This document shows, piece after piece, positions 17,800-28,100 of a stretch of 64,000 bases of DNA. The stretch is from positions 186,001 through 250,000 of the forward strand of contig JADJPL010000004.1 of assembly GCA_016713275.1 (NCBI GenBank). Direction: 5' to 3'. Source of the DNA: Haliscomenobacter sp. (GTDB lineage: Bacteria > Bacteroidota > Bacteroidia > Chitinophagales > Saprospiraceae). Each line of letters opens with the position of its first letter. Within the stretch, counting starts at the first letter, position 1. Made by a program: the position numbers and the translations under genes. The notes beneath the pieces are model-generated. The model did no database searches, had not been told where the DNA came from, and saw nothing but the letters and a program-made list of their open reading frames with translations.

Positions 17800-19074
17800 A
17801 TGGTTACCAAACAAAAGGACGCCGCCCAGAAGATTATTCGGGTGGAAGATGTTTATAAAGCCAAAGTTCGCCTGAAAGGGGTTGCCGATGCAACCCCTCT
17901 TAAGGTGAATGAGCATTTGTCTGAAAAATATGGCTGCACCGTCCTGCTCAAGCGGGAAGACTTGCAGGTAGTACGATCCTATAAAATTCGCGGCGCCTAC
18001 AACCTGATGTCCACCCTTCCGAAAGAAGTGCTGGCTCAGGGTATCGTATGCGCCAGTGCCGGGAACCATGCGCAAGGCGTCGCCATGGCATGCCGAAAAC
18101 TCGGCGTCCACGGCAAAATTTTCATGCCCAGCGTCACGCCGCTCCAAAAAATCAACAAAGTCAAACTCTTCGGGAAAAAGTTTGCCGAGATCGTCCTCGT
18201 TGGCGACACCTTTGACGACGCTTACGCGCTAGCCGTTCTGGACGCCCAGGCCAACCAAAAAACGTTTATCCATCCTTTTGACGACGAAAAGGTGATCGAA
18301 GGGCAGGCTACCGTTGGTTTGGAAATTCTGGAGGACTGCAAACAGCCCATCGATTACCTCTTCGTGCCCGTTGGCGGCGGCGGGCTGATCTCTGGCGTGG
18401 GCAGTTTTTTCAAGGAAGCGAGTCCGGATACCCGGATCATCGGCGTAGAGCCAGCCGGCGCCCCTGCCATGTACGAATCGATCAAACAGGACAGGCTGGT
18501 AACCCTGGATCAAATCGATCCCTTTGTAGATGGCGCCGCAGTGAAAAAAGTGGGGGAAAAGACCTTTCAGATCACGCGCCAGGTAGCGGAGGAGATCGTC
18601 CTGGTTGACGAAGGGAAGGTTTGCAGCACCATTTTGCATCTGTACACCGAAGAGGGGATTGTCGTCGAGCCTGCAGGCGCCCTGACCATTGCCGCGCTCG
18701 ATCAGTTTCAGGACGTTATCCGCGGCAAAACCGTGGTGTGCGTGGTCAGCGGCGGCAACAATGATGTTACCCGAACAGAAGAGATTAAAGAAAGAGCCTT
18801 GTTTTTTGAAGGCTTGAAGCACTATTTCGTCATCCGTTTTCCCCAAAGGGCAGGAGCGCTGCGGGAATTCCTGAACCTGGTTCTGGGCCCGACGGATGAT
18901 ATTACCCATTTCGAGTACACCAAAAAACACAACCGGGATTCCGGGCCTGCGCTGGTTGGCATTGAAGTGCAGAAGAAAGAGGACTACGAAGGGCTAATCC
19001 AGCGCATGGAACAATACCATTTCAGTTTCCAGCCGCTAAGCGACAGCCGCACGCTATTTGAATTGCTGATCTAA
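17800..19074 (+). CDS. ilvA: Threonine dehydratase (threonine deaminase)
   Basis: This PLP enzyme converts threonine to 2-oxobutanoate, the first committed step to isoleucine. The PLP lysine is Lys62 in SYKIRGAYN, and the phosphate loop is PVGGGGLISG near residue 190. The C-terminal 85 residues (YFVIRFPQRAGALREFL ... FHFQPL-like region) form an ACT-like regulatory domain, suggesting feedback by isoleucine. The ATG at 17800, eight bases after ilvC, is preferred to an in-frame start inside ilvC. The product is 424 residues. Confidence 0.94.
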   Translation: MVTKQKDAAQKIIRVEDVYKAKVRLKGVADATPLKVNEHLSEKYGCTVLLKREDLQVVRSYKIRGAYNLMSTLPKEVLAQGIVCASAGNHAQGVAMACRKLGVHGKIFMPSVTPLQKINKVKLFGKKFAEIVLVGDTFDDAYALAVLDAQANQKTFIHPFDDEKVIEGQATVGLEILEDCKQPIDYLFVPVGGGGLISGVGSFFKEASPDTRIIGVEPAGAPAMYESIKQDRLVTLDQIDPFVDGAAVKKVGEKTFQITRQVAEEIVLVDEGKVCSTILHLYTEEGIVVEPAGALTIAALDQFQDVIRGKTVVCVVSGGNNDVTRTEEIKERALFFEGLKHYFVIRFPQRAGALREFLNLVLGPTDDITHFEYTKKHNRDSGPALVGIEVQKKEDYEGLIQRMEQYHFSFQPLSDSRTLFELLI

Positions 19075-19083
19075 GCGGTTCGT

Positions 19084-20469
19084 TTATTTCCCTTTGACCA
19101 TCTTGCTGAAGTTCGATGGAAGCAAGCGGATGCTCTCTCCGCTCATCCGCTCAATGGAATACGCCAGCAGGATATACATTTCCGTGACGCCGGGCACGGG
19201 GAGAAACACCATGGTGAAAAACGGAAGAAATTTCGGAAGGTCCTTGATCTGATCAAACGCGGCGGCAATCTCTTCCTCACTGGGAAGGTCTTTTCCTTTG
19301 GCTATGCCCAGCTGGTGCTGCATCAACCGCCCGAGCGTATCTGCCATTTCCAGGGTTTCTTTATACTCCGCATGGGTCGCCTTTTTCATTTTGGCAAAAT
19401 TCTGTCCCAGCGCCTGAGCGATCAACGCCATACTGCTCTTCCGGCTGCTGATGAAGGGAATTTTTCGTCCAAAACGGAGCAAAAACCCTCCGAGCGCCAA
19501 TTTGCTTTCCAAAAGCTCATCGTCCGACAGGGCGAGTTTCTGGCAAAGCGTTTCGAGGAATGCCTCTTCCGGCGCCTGGATTTCTTTGTCGGAGTACAAC
19601 ACCAGCAGGCTGATGTCCAGCCAATACCGCCGGACGGTCCAATCGGCGGATTCCGGGAAATGCAATTGGTCCAGCGTAAGTCCTTCCCGGAAAACCCGGT
19701 GCAGCCGGTCTTTTTCCTTTGGGGAAAAGAAATGGGACGACTTTTCAAAATGATGTTCCAATACCTTTTCCCTCCGTTTCAGGCGTGCATCGCAATGCGC
19801 GGCGGCGGCGATCAGCTCCATCGTCAGCCATTTCATGGCTTTCTTTTCCTCGAGCAAGGCCTGAAAGTCAACGCTTTCGGGCGCTTTTCCCTCAATAGCC
19901 ATCCGGAGGTATTTTCGAAAAAAATACCAATCCCAAAACAAATGGGTGTTGATTCCCGTGCGGCGCCAATCCAGCCAATTCCGGTGAAACGTGACGCGGT
20001 CGGCTAACAGGTGTTCGATGCTGCGGTCGTCAACCCCGGAATGGGCGGTCATAATTCCCCGGTAATAGGTCCGGATTAAGGCGGCCGCTTCCTTCAGATG
20101 GGCGGCATAATCGGCGCCTGCTCCATCCCGCGCCGTCAAGTCGCTGAGCACGCTGTGGAGGATCATATCCACCAGTACCAGTTTGGTGGTCCAGCGGGTT
20201 CCCATTTTGCCGGGGGGATGGGGCCGGAAAGGATACAGGAACGGAAAGCCATAGATCAGCCCACTGTGGAGCAGCATGGTATACAGCGGATGGCGCAGGC
20301 TGGGAATATTGTTGAGTTGTTCTTCCGAAAATCCCAGCTTTTCCGGATCGGGCAGATCCAGGCTCAGCGGGTGGTCCTTTCGGAATGCGAGGTACTGGTC
20401 GAACCATTCCGGCGACCGGAAGTTGATCAATCCTTTCGTTATTCCCTGATCCGGGAAGAGAAACGCCAT
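19084..20469 (-). CDS. LETM1-related biofilm-associated protein
   Basis: This is a 461-residue Bacteroidota protein. The C-terminal 60 residues (LPKFLPFFTMVFLPVPG, MYILLAYSIERMSG) resemble the LETM1 domain. The central part (about residues 300-380) has a TerB-like helical look (EEAFLETLCQKLALSDDEL). There is no signal peptide. The family name comes from similarity and biofilm phenotypes reported for related proteins; its molecular role is unknown. It is convergent with ilvA, ten bases apart. Confidence 0.8.
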   Translation of the reverse strand: MAFLFPDQGITKGLINFRSPEWFDQYLAFRKDHPLSLDLPDPEKLGFSEEQLNNIPSLRHPLYTMLLHSGLIYGFPFLYPFRPHPPGKMGTRWTTKLVLVDMILHSVLSDLTARDGAGADYAAHLKEAAALIRTYYRGIMTAHSGVDDRSIEHLLADRVTFHRNWLDWRRTGINTHLFWDWYFFRKYLRMAIEGKAPESVDFQALLEEKKAMKWLTMELIAAAAHCDARLKRREKVLEHHFEKSSHFFSPKEKDRLHRVFREGLTLDQLHFPESADWTVRRYWLDISLLVLYSDKEIQAPEEAFLETLCQKLALSDDELLESKLALGGFLLRFGRKIPFISSRKSSMALIAQALGQNFAKMKKATHAEYKETLEMADTLGRLMQHQLGIAKGKDLPSEEEIAAAFDQIKDLPKFLPFFTMVFLPVPGVTEMYILLAYSIERMSGESIRLLPSNFSKMVKGK

Positions 20470-20494
20470 AAGCTGTAAAATATATTAAGCCACG

Positions 20495-20908
20495 TTATGC
20501 TAATCCGGCACCGAGTTCCATAATACGCATAAATTCGGCTTCTGTCAATGGCATGACCGAAAGCCTTCCCATTTTGACCAGCGCGATATGCTGGAGGGAA
20601 GGGTCGGATTTGATTGTTTGGAGCGGTACGGGCTGCCGGAGGGGGCCTACCGGTTTAAGATCGACCGCCGACCAATCGCCGGTTTCGGCGGTAGGATCGG
20701 GGTAATGCTCCTGCAACACTTCGCAAAGGCCGACCACTTCCAGGCCTTCCCTGCTGTGGTAGAACAACACCCGATCCCCGAGTTGCATGGCGCGCAGATT
20801 ATTTCGGGCGGTGTAGTTTCGTACGCCGTCCCACATTGCTTTTCCATCCTCCATTATCTGCTGGAAGCTGAATACAAAAGGTTCGGATTTGACAAGCCAA
20901 TAGGCCAT
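20495..20908 (-). CDS. EVE-domain protein
   Basis: This 137-residue protein is almost entirely one EVE domain (AYWLVKSEPF at the start, WDGVRNYTARNNLR, GDRVLFYHS, VGLCEVLQEHYPD). EVE is a PUA-like fold that binds modified bases in DNA or RNA. The start at 20908 (MAYWLVK) matches the family; an upstream ATG adds seven residues. It lies three bases after the RNA methyltransferase stop, so the two are probably co-transcribed, which suits a role linked to nucleic acid modification. Confidence 0.88.
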   Translation of the reverse strand: MAYWLVKSEPFVFSFQQIMEDGKAMWDGVRNYTARNNLRAMQLGDRVLFYHSREGLEVVGLCEVLQEHYPDPTAETGDWSAVDLKPVGPLRQPVPLQTIKSDPSLQHIALVKMGRLSVMPLTEAEFMRIMELGAGLA

Positions 20909-20910
20909 GA

Positions 20911-21447
20911 TCAGCGGTTGAATTTCCATTTACAAAAAAGTTCCCAAACGACGACCCCCACGCACACCGAAACATTCAGGGAATGTTTCACCCCGAATTG
21001 AGGCACCTCCAGGGCGCCATCCACCAGGTCCATCGCTTCGTCCCCTACCCCATGCACTTCATTCCCGAAAACCAGGGCAATTTTTTGCCCGGCAGGAAAC
21101 ACAAATTCCTGAAGAGGGAGACTGCCTGCTGCCTGTTCTACGGCAAGCACCAGCCACCCTTCGGCCTTCAGGCGCCGGATCAGGTCCTGGATATGTGGCG
21201 CGTATTCCCAATCCACCGACCCCGTAGCGCCCAGGGCCGTTTTGTGGATTTCCCGGTGAGGAGGCTGACAGGTAATCCCGCACAAGTATATTCGTTCCAA
21301 TGCAAACGCGTCGGCGGTACGAAAGGCAGACCCCACGTTCAGGGCGGATCGAACGTTGTCGAGGACCAGGGAAACCGGCGTTTTGGGGGCCTGTTTAAAC
21401 GCCTCCACGCTCAATCGGTTGAGGTCAGACAGAGCGGCTTTCTTCAT
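20911..21447 (-). CDS. TrmH/SpoU-family RNA methyltransferase
   Basis: This 178-residue SPOUT-class methyltransferase shows VSLVLDNVRSALNVGSAFRT (motif 1, with the conserved Asn and Arg), KIALVFGNEVHGV (motif 2) and VPQFGVKHSLNVSVCVGV (motif 3), forming the knotted SAM site. It would 2'-O-methylate a ribose in tRNA or rRNA. It has no N-terminal RNA-binding extension. The ATG at 21447 (MKKAALSD) is chosen because longer versions run into pyrG. It is followed directly by the EVE gene. Confidence 0.88.
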   Translation of the reverse strand: MKKAALSDLNRLSVEAFKQAPKTPVSLVLDNVRSALNVGSAFRTADAFALERIYLCGITCQPPHREIHKTALGATGSVDWEYAPHIQDLIRRLKAEGWLVLAVEQAAGSLPLQEFVFPAGQKIALVFGNEVHGVGDEAMDLVDGALEVPQFGVKHSLNVSVCVGVVVWELFCKWKFNR

Positions 21448-21454
21448 ACCTACT

Positions 21455-23088
21455 TTAGCGGATGCGGGTCGTTTCAAACTGCTGCCGGTATTCCAAAGCC
21501 GCCCGCACGAAGTGAACAAATAGCGGGTGCGGGTTCTCCACCGTGCTTTTGAGCTCGGGATGGAACTGCACTCCCACAAACCAGGGGTGGTCTTTTAACT
21601 CGAAAATCTCGATCAGGTCGGATTCCGGATTCACGCCGCTGGCAACCATCTGGCTTTCCTGGAACAGTTTCCGGTACCGGTTATTGAATTCGTAGCGGTG
21701 CCGGTGGCGTTCGGTGATCATCTCCCGCCCGTAGATCTCGAAGGCTTTGGAATGGGGGTCCAGGCGGCAGGGGTATACTCCCAGGCGCATGGTGCCTCCT
21801 TTGGCGGTGATCTTCTTCTGTTCGGCCATCATATCGATAACCGGATCGGAAGTTCCCGGTCTACTTCGGTGGACGCGGCGCCAGGCAAATCAAGCACATG
21901 ATTGGCATATTCCACCACCGCGCATTGCATCCCCAGGCAAATGCCAAAGAAGGGAATCTTGTTCTCGCGCACATAGCGAATGGCCCGGATCTTGCCCGCG
22001 ATGCCGCGTTCGCCAAACCCCGGGGCCACCAGAACCCCATCCAACCCATCCAGGTTCATGCTCACTTTCTGGTAGTCTCCTTCCAGCTGCTCCGAGTGGA
22101 TGGGAATGACCTTCACCCGGCATTCGTTCATTGCGCCGGCATGTACGAACGACTCGTAGATCGACTTATAGGCGTCCTGGAGCTTATTGTATTTGCCCAC
22201 CAATCCGATGCGCACCTCGTGCAGTGGATTTTTGAGCTTGCCGAGGAAGACTTTCCATGCCGACAAGTCGGGTTCTCTGCGGTCCTGGAGATGGAGTTTT
22301 GCCAAAACGGTGGTATCCAGCCGCTCCTTAAGCATGAGCAGAGGAACGTCGTAAATGGTTTCGGCATCCATGGGTTCGATGACGGAGGCGACATCCACGT
22401 TGCAGAACAAAGCGAGTTTGCGCCGGATGTCCATCGTGAGGGGATATTCAGAGCGGCAGACGAGGATGTCGGGTTGAATGCCCGCCGTGAGCAGTTCTTT
22501 CACCGAATGCTGGGTAGGCTTGGTCTTCAGTTCCTGGGCCGCTTTCAGGTAAGGGATCAGGGTAAGATGAATAACGAGGCAGTTGTCGGGACCCAGCTCC
22601 CATCGCAACTGCCGCAGGGATTCCAGGTAAGGAAGGGATTCGATGTCGCCTACCGTTCCGCCCAGTTCATTGATCACGATATCGTACTTTTGGGTAGACC
22701 CCAGAAGCTGAACCCGGCGCTTGATTTCATCGGTGATATGCGGAATAACCTGGACGGTCTTCCCCAGGTAATCGCCGGCCCGTTCTTTCTGGATGACGGT
22801 TTCGTAGATCCTGCCGGTCGTCACGTTATTCGCCTGAGAAGTGGGAATGTTCAAAAAGCGCTCGTAGTGGCCGAGATCGAGATCGGTTTCAGCGCCATCG
22901 TCGGTGACGTAGCACTCCCCATGCTCGTACGGGTTTAACGTGCCGGGATCGACGTTGATGTATGGATCAAATTTTTGAATCGTTACGGAGAATCCTCTGG
23001 CTTGAAGCAGTTTCCCCAAAGAGGCGGAAATAATCCCTTTCCCCAGGGAAGAAGAGACGCCTCCCGTAACAAACACGTACTTAGTCAT
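21455..23088 (-). CDS. pyrG: CTP synthase, one frame break
   Basis: This glutamine-dependent enzyme makes CTP from UTP and is normally essential. The synthase domain (about residues 1-270) starts MTKYVFVTGGVSSSLGKG, with the ATP loop and HGECYVTDDGAETDLDLGHYER. The glutaminase domain has PGFGERGIAGK and the nucleophile in GICLGMQCA. The frame breaks near 21850: the reading ending DRELPIRLSI should continue DPVIDMMAEQKKITAKGGTM in another frame, which carries the rest including GVQFHPELKS (His/Glu of the triad). One base missing explains it. The start at 23088 is the family start. Confidence 0.93.
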
Positions 23089-23439
23089 AGATTGGATTAT
23101 CATTGTTACGGGCCATAAAGGTAGAGAAAAACCCTGGGATGCTTCGATAAAAAGCGATTTCCTCCGAAAATATTCTCTATTTTTTTCTTCGCCTTCGCGT
23201 TCGGGATATGGGGCGTAAGGCATGGGGCGTAAGGCATAGGGAAGAGAATCCCAACGATTACTCCGGGAGAAGATTCCGATGGAAACAAGTCAATAATTTA
23301 CTATTGATCAACTTTTCTTAAAAAAGGGAGTCAAAAATTTGTTTTTAATGTTAATTTATTGTAAACTTTGTATTAATTAAACATTACCAAAGGCTCGCGA
23401 AATTCATTTTTTACTTACAAAACAACCTTAAATAACAAG
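23089..23439. other. Intergenic region between pyrG and the retropepsin-like gene
   Basis: This is a 351-base divergent gap. About 23209-23240 has two near-identical copies of GGGGCGTAAGGCAT, a simple repeat also seen near 54880. 23320-23400 is AT-rich with GTAAACTTTGTATTAA, a likely promoter region for the downstream gene, though the fit to TAnnTTTG is imperfect. No gene is evident. Confidence 0.55.
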
Positions 23440-24369
23440 ATGTACAACAAGAAGATTTCGTTTACCTGGTGGTTGATGATCCTGGCTTCGGTGCTATGGA
23501 GCCAAAGCCGGGTTTCGTTTCTTCATACGAAACTATATGAAACTCCAATAGACCGGACAACGGTGAGCCGGGGAATTACCACCCTACCCTTTACGCTATC
23601 CGGAAAAATGGTGCTGGTGCAAGCCGAACTGGATGGCGAAAAGAAACATTTCCTCTTAGATACGGGAGCTCCGGGGTTGGTCCTTAACTCCCGGGACGAT
23701 AGACCGGGTTCTATCCAGGCGAAAAGCCTGAACGGAGATTTCCGGGTTGGAGAAGTGTTTGTTCGTTCCTTTACCTGGAGAGAAACCACCTGGACAAAGA
23801 TAACGGCGGTTAGCCTGGACTTAAGCCACCTGGAACGGTACGCGCGCATGCCGTTAGCCGGGCTGATCGGGATGGATATGCTGAAAACACAAGACATGTT
23901 ATTTGACCCGGAACGGCAGCAACTCGTTTTCGTCCAATCCGAGAAAATCAGCCTGACTGAATTGGAGCCTCCCCGGGCTTCGCTTCCCATTCGGTATTTT
24001 GATCACCTTCCCATGATTCAAGTGGAGATTGACGGCGTCAAGTTGTGGTTTGGGGTCGATACCGGAGCGGGCGCCAGCCTGATCGATCAGGAAGCCTGCC
24101 AGCTTTTCGAAGCAAACCTGTTTGCTTCGGGAGGTCAGGAAGAAATCGAAGCGCTTAATCAGCAAAGCCGGATTGGGAGCAGAAAGATTTTTGAAAACGT
24201 CCTTTTGGGCGGCGTGAATTTGGGGGACCAATTGCTGATTGCCACCGATTTGAGTAATTTAAAGAACCACGACCCTTCTGTTAAGATCGCCGGTTTAGTA
24301 GGCATGGACTTGCTTTCCAAAATAAAGTTTTCCATTAACCACAAAAATCATTTATTCCACATATTGTAG
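23440..24369 (+). CDS. Secreted double retropepsin-like aspartic protease
   Basis: This 309-residue protein has a signal peptide (to about residue 22, WSQS) and two retropepsin-like domains. Each has the catalytic hallmark: LLDTGAPG at about 70-77 and GVDTGAGAS at about 205-213. Each also has a hydrophobic flap-partner motif (LAGLIGMDML, IAGLVGMDLL). In clan AA two Asp-Thr-Gly lobes are needed for one active site, so this chain could fold as its own pseudo-dimer, like pepsin. It would act in the periplasm or outside. No operon partner is evident. Confidence 0.82.
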   Translation: MYNKKISFTWWLMILASVLWSQSRVSFLHTKLYETPIDRTTVSRGITTLPFTLSGKMVLVQAELDGEKKHFLLDTGAPGLVLNSRDDRPGSIQAKSLNGDFRVGEVFVRSFTWRETTWTKITAVSLDLSHLERYARMPLAGLIGMDMLKTQDMLFDPERQQLVFVQSEKISLTELEPPRASLPIRYFDHLPMIQVEIDGVKLWFGVDTGAGASLIDQEACQLFEANLFASGGQEEIEALNQQSRIGSRKIFENVLLGGVNLGDQLLIATDLSNLKNHDPSVKIAGLVGMDLLSKIKFSINHKNHLFHIL

Positions 24370-24488
24370 TGCAAGAGACAAAATAAAAATCAGTCCTTAC
24401 CCTGTCTCCACTAAGAAGAAATTTAACCTTGTCTTAATAATCACTTTACGTTCGTTCCCCACCTTTGCGCTGAACAAAAATCTGGGTA

Positions 24489-24932
24489 GTGCTCTTGGAT
24501 GAACAAACGCATCGTGTAATAGTATCAAACCGCTCCATTTCACGCGACCAACTCGCTATCTGGGATTTAGCCTTTCCTTTACTCCTTGGCTTTCTGATCC
24601 TTTCTCTCAGTGCATTAACGCAAAGCCTGTTGATTTTCAGCTTGGGTTTGTTGCAGGGCGCCCATATTTTGGTTCGTCTGCATGCCTTTTCCAGGCAAAA
24701 AACCGGCGCCTCCGCCTCCCAACTGCACGGTTGGTGGGTTCTCCTGCTGCTCTTCTTTGCCTTTGCACTTCTTCTCTCCTCCGGCCATATTTTAGTAGAA
24801 ACCTATTGGCGGCTTACCGAGCCCACCCAAATACCCGCGTTAACCGCTTTTTGGGGAATATCGGCTGTCTTCGCGGGGCAAACCCTGATCGAAAAGGGCT
24901 TCCATTTTAAAATATACCGCCCCTTCCTGTAG
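24489..24932 (+). CDS. Hypothetical membrane protein
   Basis: This 147-residue protein starts at GTG 24489. It has four likely membrane helices (LAFPLLLGFLILSLSAL, LLIFSLGLLQGAHILV, WWVLLLLFFAFALLLSSGHI, ALTAFWGISAVFAGQ). I recognise no family. It is followed after five bases by a small membrane protein gene, and the two are probably expressed together. Confidence 0.55.
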   Translation: MLLDEQTHRVIVSNRSISRDQLAIWDLAFPLLLGFLILSLSALTQSLLIFSLGLLQGAHILVRLHAFSRQKTGASASQLHGWWVLLLLFFAFALLLSSGHILVETYWRLTEPTQIPALTAFWGISAVFAGQTLIEKGFHFKIYRPFL

Positions 24933-24937
24933 CCAAG

Positions 24938-25120
24938 TTGCCTGGAAAACGGTATTTCCAGGTGGCGTTTCTTATGTCCATCCTGGCTTTCCTGACCATA
25001 TACTGGACTGATTTTTTCTGGATCGACGCCCTGCTGGGCGGGCTGTTTAGCCTGCCCCTTTTCCTCGGAGCGGTTTTCGCTTCGCTGGACGCCTACTGGC
25101 GTCTGGAAGAAATCGCATGA
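24938..25120 (+). CDS. Small hypothetical membrane protein
   Basis: This 60-residue frame begins at TTG 24938, with two hydrophobic segments (FLMSILAFLTIYWTDFF, LLGGLFSLPLFLGAVFASL). Close spacing to the previous gene and the membrane pattern support it, but there is no family match and no strong start. Confidence 0.4.
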   Translation: MPGKRYFQVAFLMSILAFLTIYWTDFFWIDALLGGLFSLPLFLGAVFASLDAYWRLEEIA

Positions 25121-25198
25121 TAAAAACAGGGGGCCGTTTAGGGCTAACACGTACTTACTTATTGCATTTTTTTGAAAATCAAATGTTTATCCATCATG

Positions 25199-28100
25199 AT
25201 GCGCAAATTGTACCTTTTGTTTGGACTGCTGGGGCTTTCTTTGGCCTTGTCAGCACAAAACAAGCCGGTCAAGACCATTACGGATGCCAGTCTGGTAGGG
25301 GCTACCACCTATACCTGGACCAAGGACACCGTTTATCTGCTTGACGGGTTTGTCTTCCTCGAAACCGGGGGAATACTCAACATTGATCCCGGAACCGTGA
25401 TCAAAGCCAAGAACAAGCCTGCGAATGGCATCGACAAAACCTCCGCACTGATCATTACCCGCGGAGCGCAAATCTTCGCCCGCGGTTTGGAAGGTTCTCC
25501 TATCGTGTTCACAGCTGAACTGGATGACGTAACCAATCCTGGAGATCTGACCAGCCTCGACCGCGGTTTGTGGGGCGGCCTGGTGATCCTTGGCAACGGC
25601 GTCATCGGCGAAGACGGCGGCGAAGAAAACATCGAAGGAATCCCTTCTACCGAGAATAAAGCACGCTACGGCGGTACTGCAGAAGCAGACAACTCGGGCG
25701 TCCTGCGTTATGTCTCGATCCGCCACGGCGGCGCGGAGCTGGCGCCCGACAACGAGATCAACGGCCTTACCATGGGCGGCGTTGGTAGCGGTACAATTGT
25801 CGATTTCATCGAGGTGTTTGCCAACGAAGACGACGGCATCGAGCTCTTCGGCGGCAATGTGGATATTAAGCACGCTGCGGTATCCTTCTGCGGCGACGAC
25901 AGCTACGACTACGACGAAAGCTGGGGCGGACGCGGCCAGTTCTGGTTCTCCCTCCAGAATGCCCAAACCGGCGACAACGCCGGCGAATTCGACGGCTCCG
26001 AGAAAACCGACCTCACCCCGAAGAGCTTCCCGACTATTTACAACGCCACCTTCATCGGCGCTGGCGCTTCCAGCGGACGCAGCGGTAACGACGGGTTCGA
26101 CATCCGCGCCGACGCAGCGGTTGTGTTCAACAACTCCATCGTGACCGACTTTGGCGGCAAAGGCTTGCGTATCCGCAACCAGACTGCCAGCGACTCTTAC
26201 GCGCGTCTGACCGGCGGTGACACCAAGTTCCGCAACAACCTCTGGTTCGGTTTTGGCGCGGGCGCAACCCCCGAACTGTTCATCGAACTGTACACCAATA
26301 CCGCCGGCGGTACCCTTCAGACCATCCTCGATTCCATCGCTACCAAGTGGAACAACCAGGTGGTTGATCCTCTGCTCGGCGGTATTTCCCGCACCAATAA
26401 CGCAGGACTGGATCCCCGTCCAAACCCCACTTCTCCTGCACTCTCCGGCGCATTAACGCCAACGGATAACTGGTTTGAAACTACCGCTTACCGCGGCGCG
26501 TTCTCCAACTCCAATAACTGGGCTGAGAACTGGACCGCACTGGACCAGTATGGCTTCTTTGGCGATCTGACCCAGCGCACCCAGGAAGTCATCACCGATG
26601 GCGATATTGTTGCCGACAGCACCTATACCTGGACCCGCGAAAAAGAATACATCCTCGACGGATATGTTTTCGTCGAAGCTGGCGCCAAGCTGACTATTGA
26701 GCCTGGCACCGTGATCAAAGGACGCAACAAGCCGACCAACGGCGTCGACAAGTCTTCCGCGCTGATCATCACCCGCGGCGCGCAGATCTTCGCTAACGGC
26801 ACCGAAGCCCGGCCGATCATCTTCACTGCCGAAGCAGACAATGTTAATGATCCAGCTGACCTGACCAGCCTCGACCGCGGTTTGTGGGGCGGCCTTGTCA
26901 TCCTCGGCCGCGCCATCATCGGCGAAGACGGCGGCGAAGAAAACATCGAAGGTATTCCTTCTACCGAGAATAAAGCCCGCTACGGCGGTACCGACGATGC
27001 CGACAACTCCGGCGTTATCCGCTACGTATCGATCCGCCACGCCGGCGCAGAGATTGCTCCCGACAACGAAATCAACGGCCTTACCCTCGGCGGCGTTGGT
27101 AGCGGTACCACCATCGACTTCATCGAAGTGTTTGCCAACGAAGACGACGGCATCGAGCTCTGCGGCGGTAAAGTGGACATCAAGCATGCCGTCGTTTCCT
27201 TCTGCGGCGACGACAGCTACGACTACGACGAAAGCTGGGGCGGACGCGGCCAGTTCTGGTTCTCTATCCAGAATGCCCAAACCGGCGACAACGCCGGCGA
27301 ATTCGACGGCTCCGAGAAAACCGACCTCACGCCGAAGAACTTCCCGACGATCTTCAACGCCACCTTCATCGGCGCCGGCGCTTCCAGCGCACGCAGCGGT
27401 AACGACGGGTTCGACATCCGCGCCGACGCAGCCGTAGCGTTCAACAACTCCATCGTGACCGACTTTGGCGGCAAGGGCTTGCGTCTCCGCAACCAGACCG
27501 CCAGCGACTCCTATTCCCGTCTGACCGGCGGCGATACCAAGTTCCTCAACAACATCTGGAACGGTTTTGGCGCAGGCAACACCCCTGACAAGTTTATCGA
27601 GTTGTATACCAACAACGCAGGCGGTACCCTTCAGACCATCCTCGACTCCATCACCAAGTGGAACAACCAGGTGGTTGATCCTCTGCTCGGCGGTATTTCC
27701 CGCACCAACAATGCAGGGCTCGATCCCCGTCCGAACCAGGGCTCTCCTGCCCTGGCCGGCGCGCTGGCTCCTGCCGATAGCTGGTTCACCGCTACGACCT
27801 ACCGCGGCGCGTTCTCCAACTCCACCAACTGGGCGGAGAACTGGACTGCCCTGGCGCAATACGGTTTCTTCGGCGACCTCGCTACCCGCGATCAGGAAGT
27901 TATCACCGATGCCGACCTCGTGGCTGGCGGAACCTATACCTGGACACGCGAAAAAGAATATATCCTCGACGGGTATGTTTTCCTGGAAGAAGGCGGCAAG
28001 CTCACCATTGAGCCCGGCACCGTGGTCAAAGGACGCAACAAGCCGACCAACGGCGTCGACAAGTCTTCCGCGCTGATCATCACCCGCGGCGCGCAGATCT

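Noticed and set aside
21898..22938. Plus-strand open frame of 346 codons opposite pyrG
   Set aside because: It is antisense to highly conserved CTP synthase sequence, shows no recognisable domain and has no promoter.
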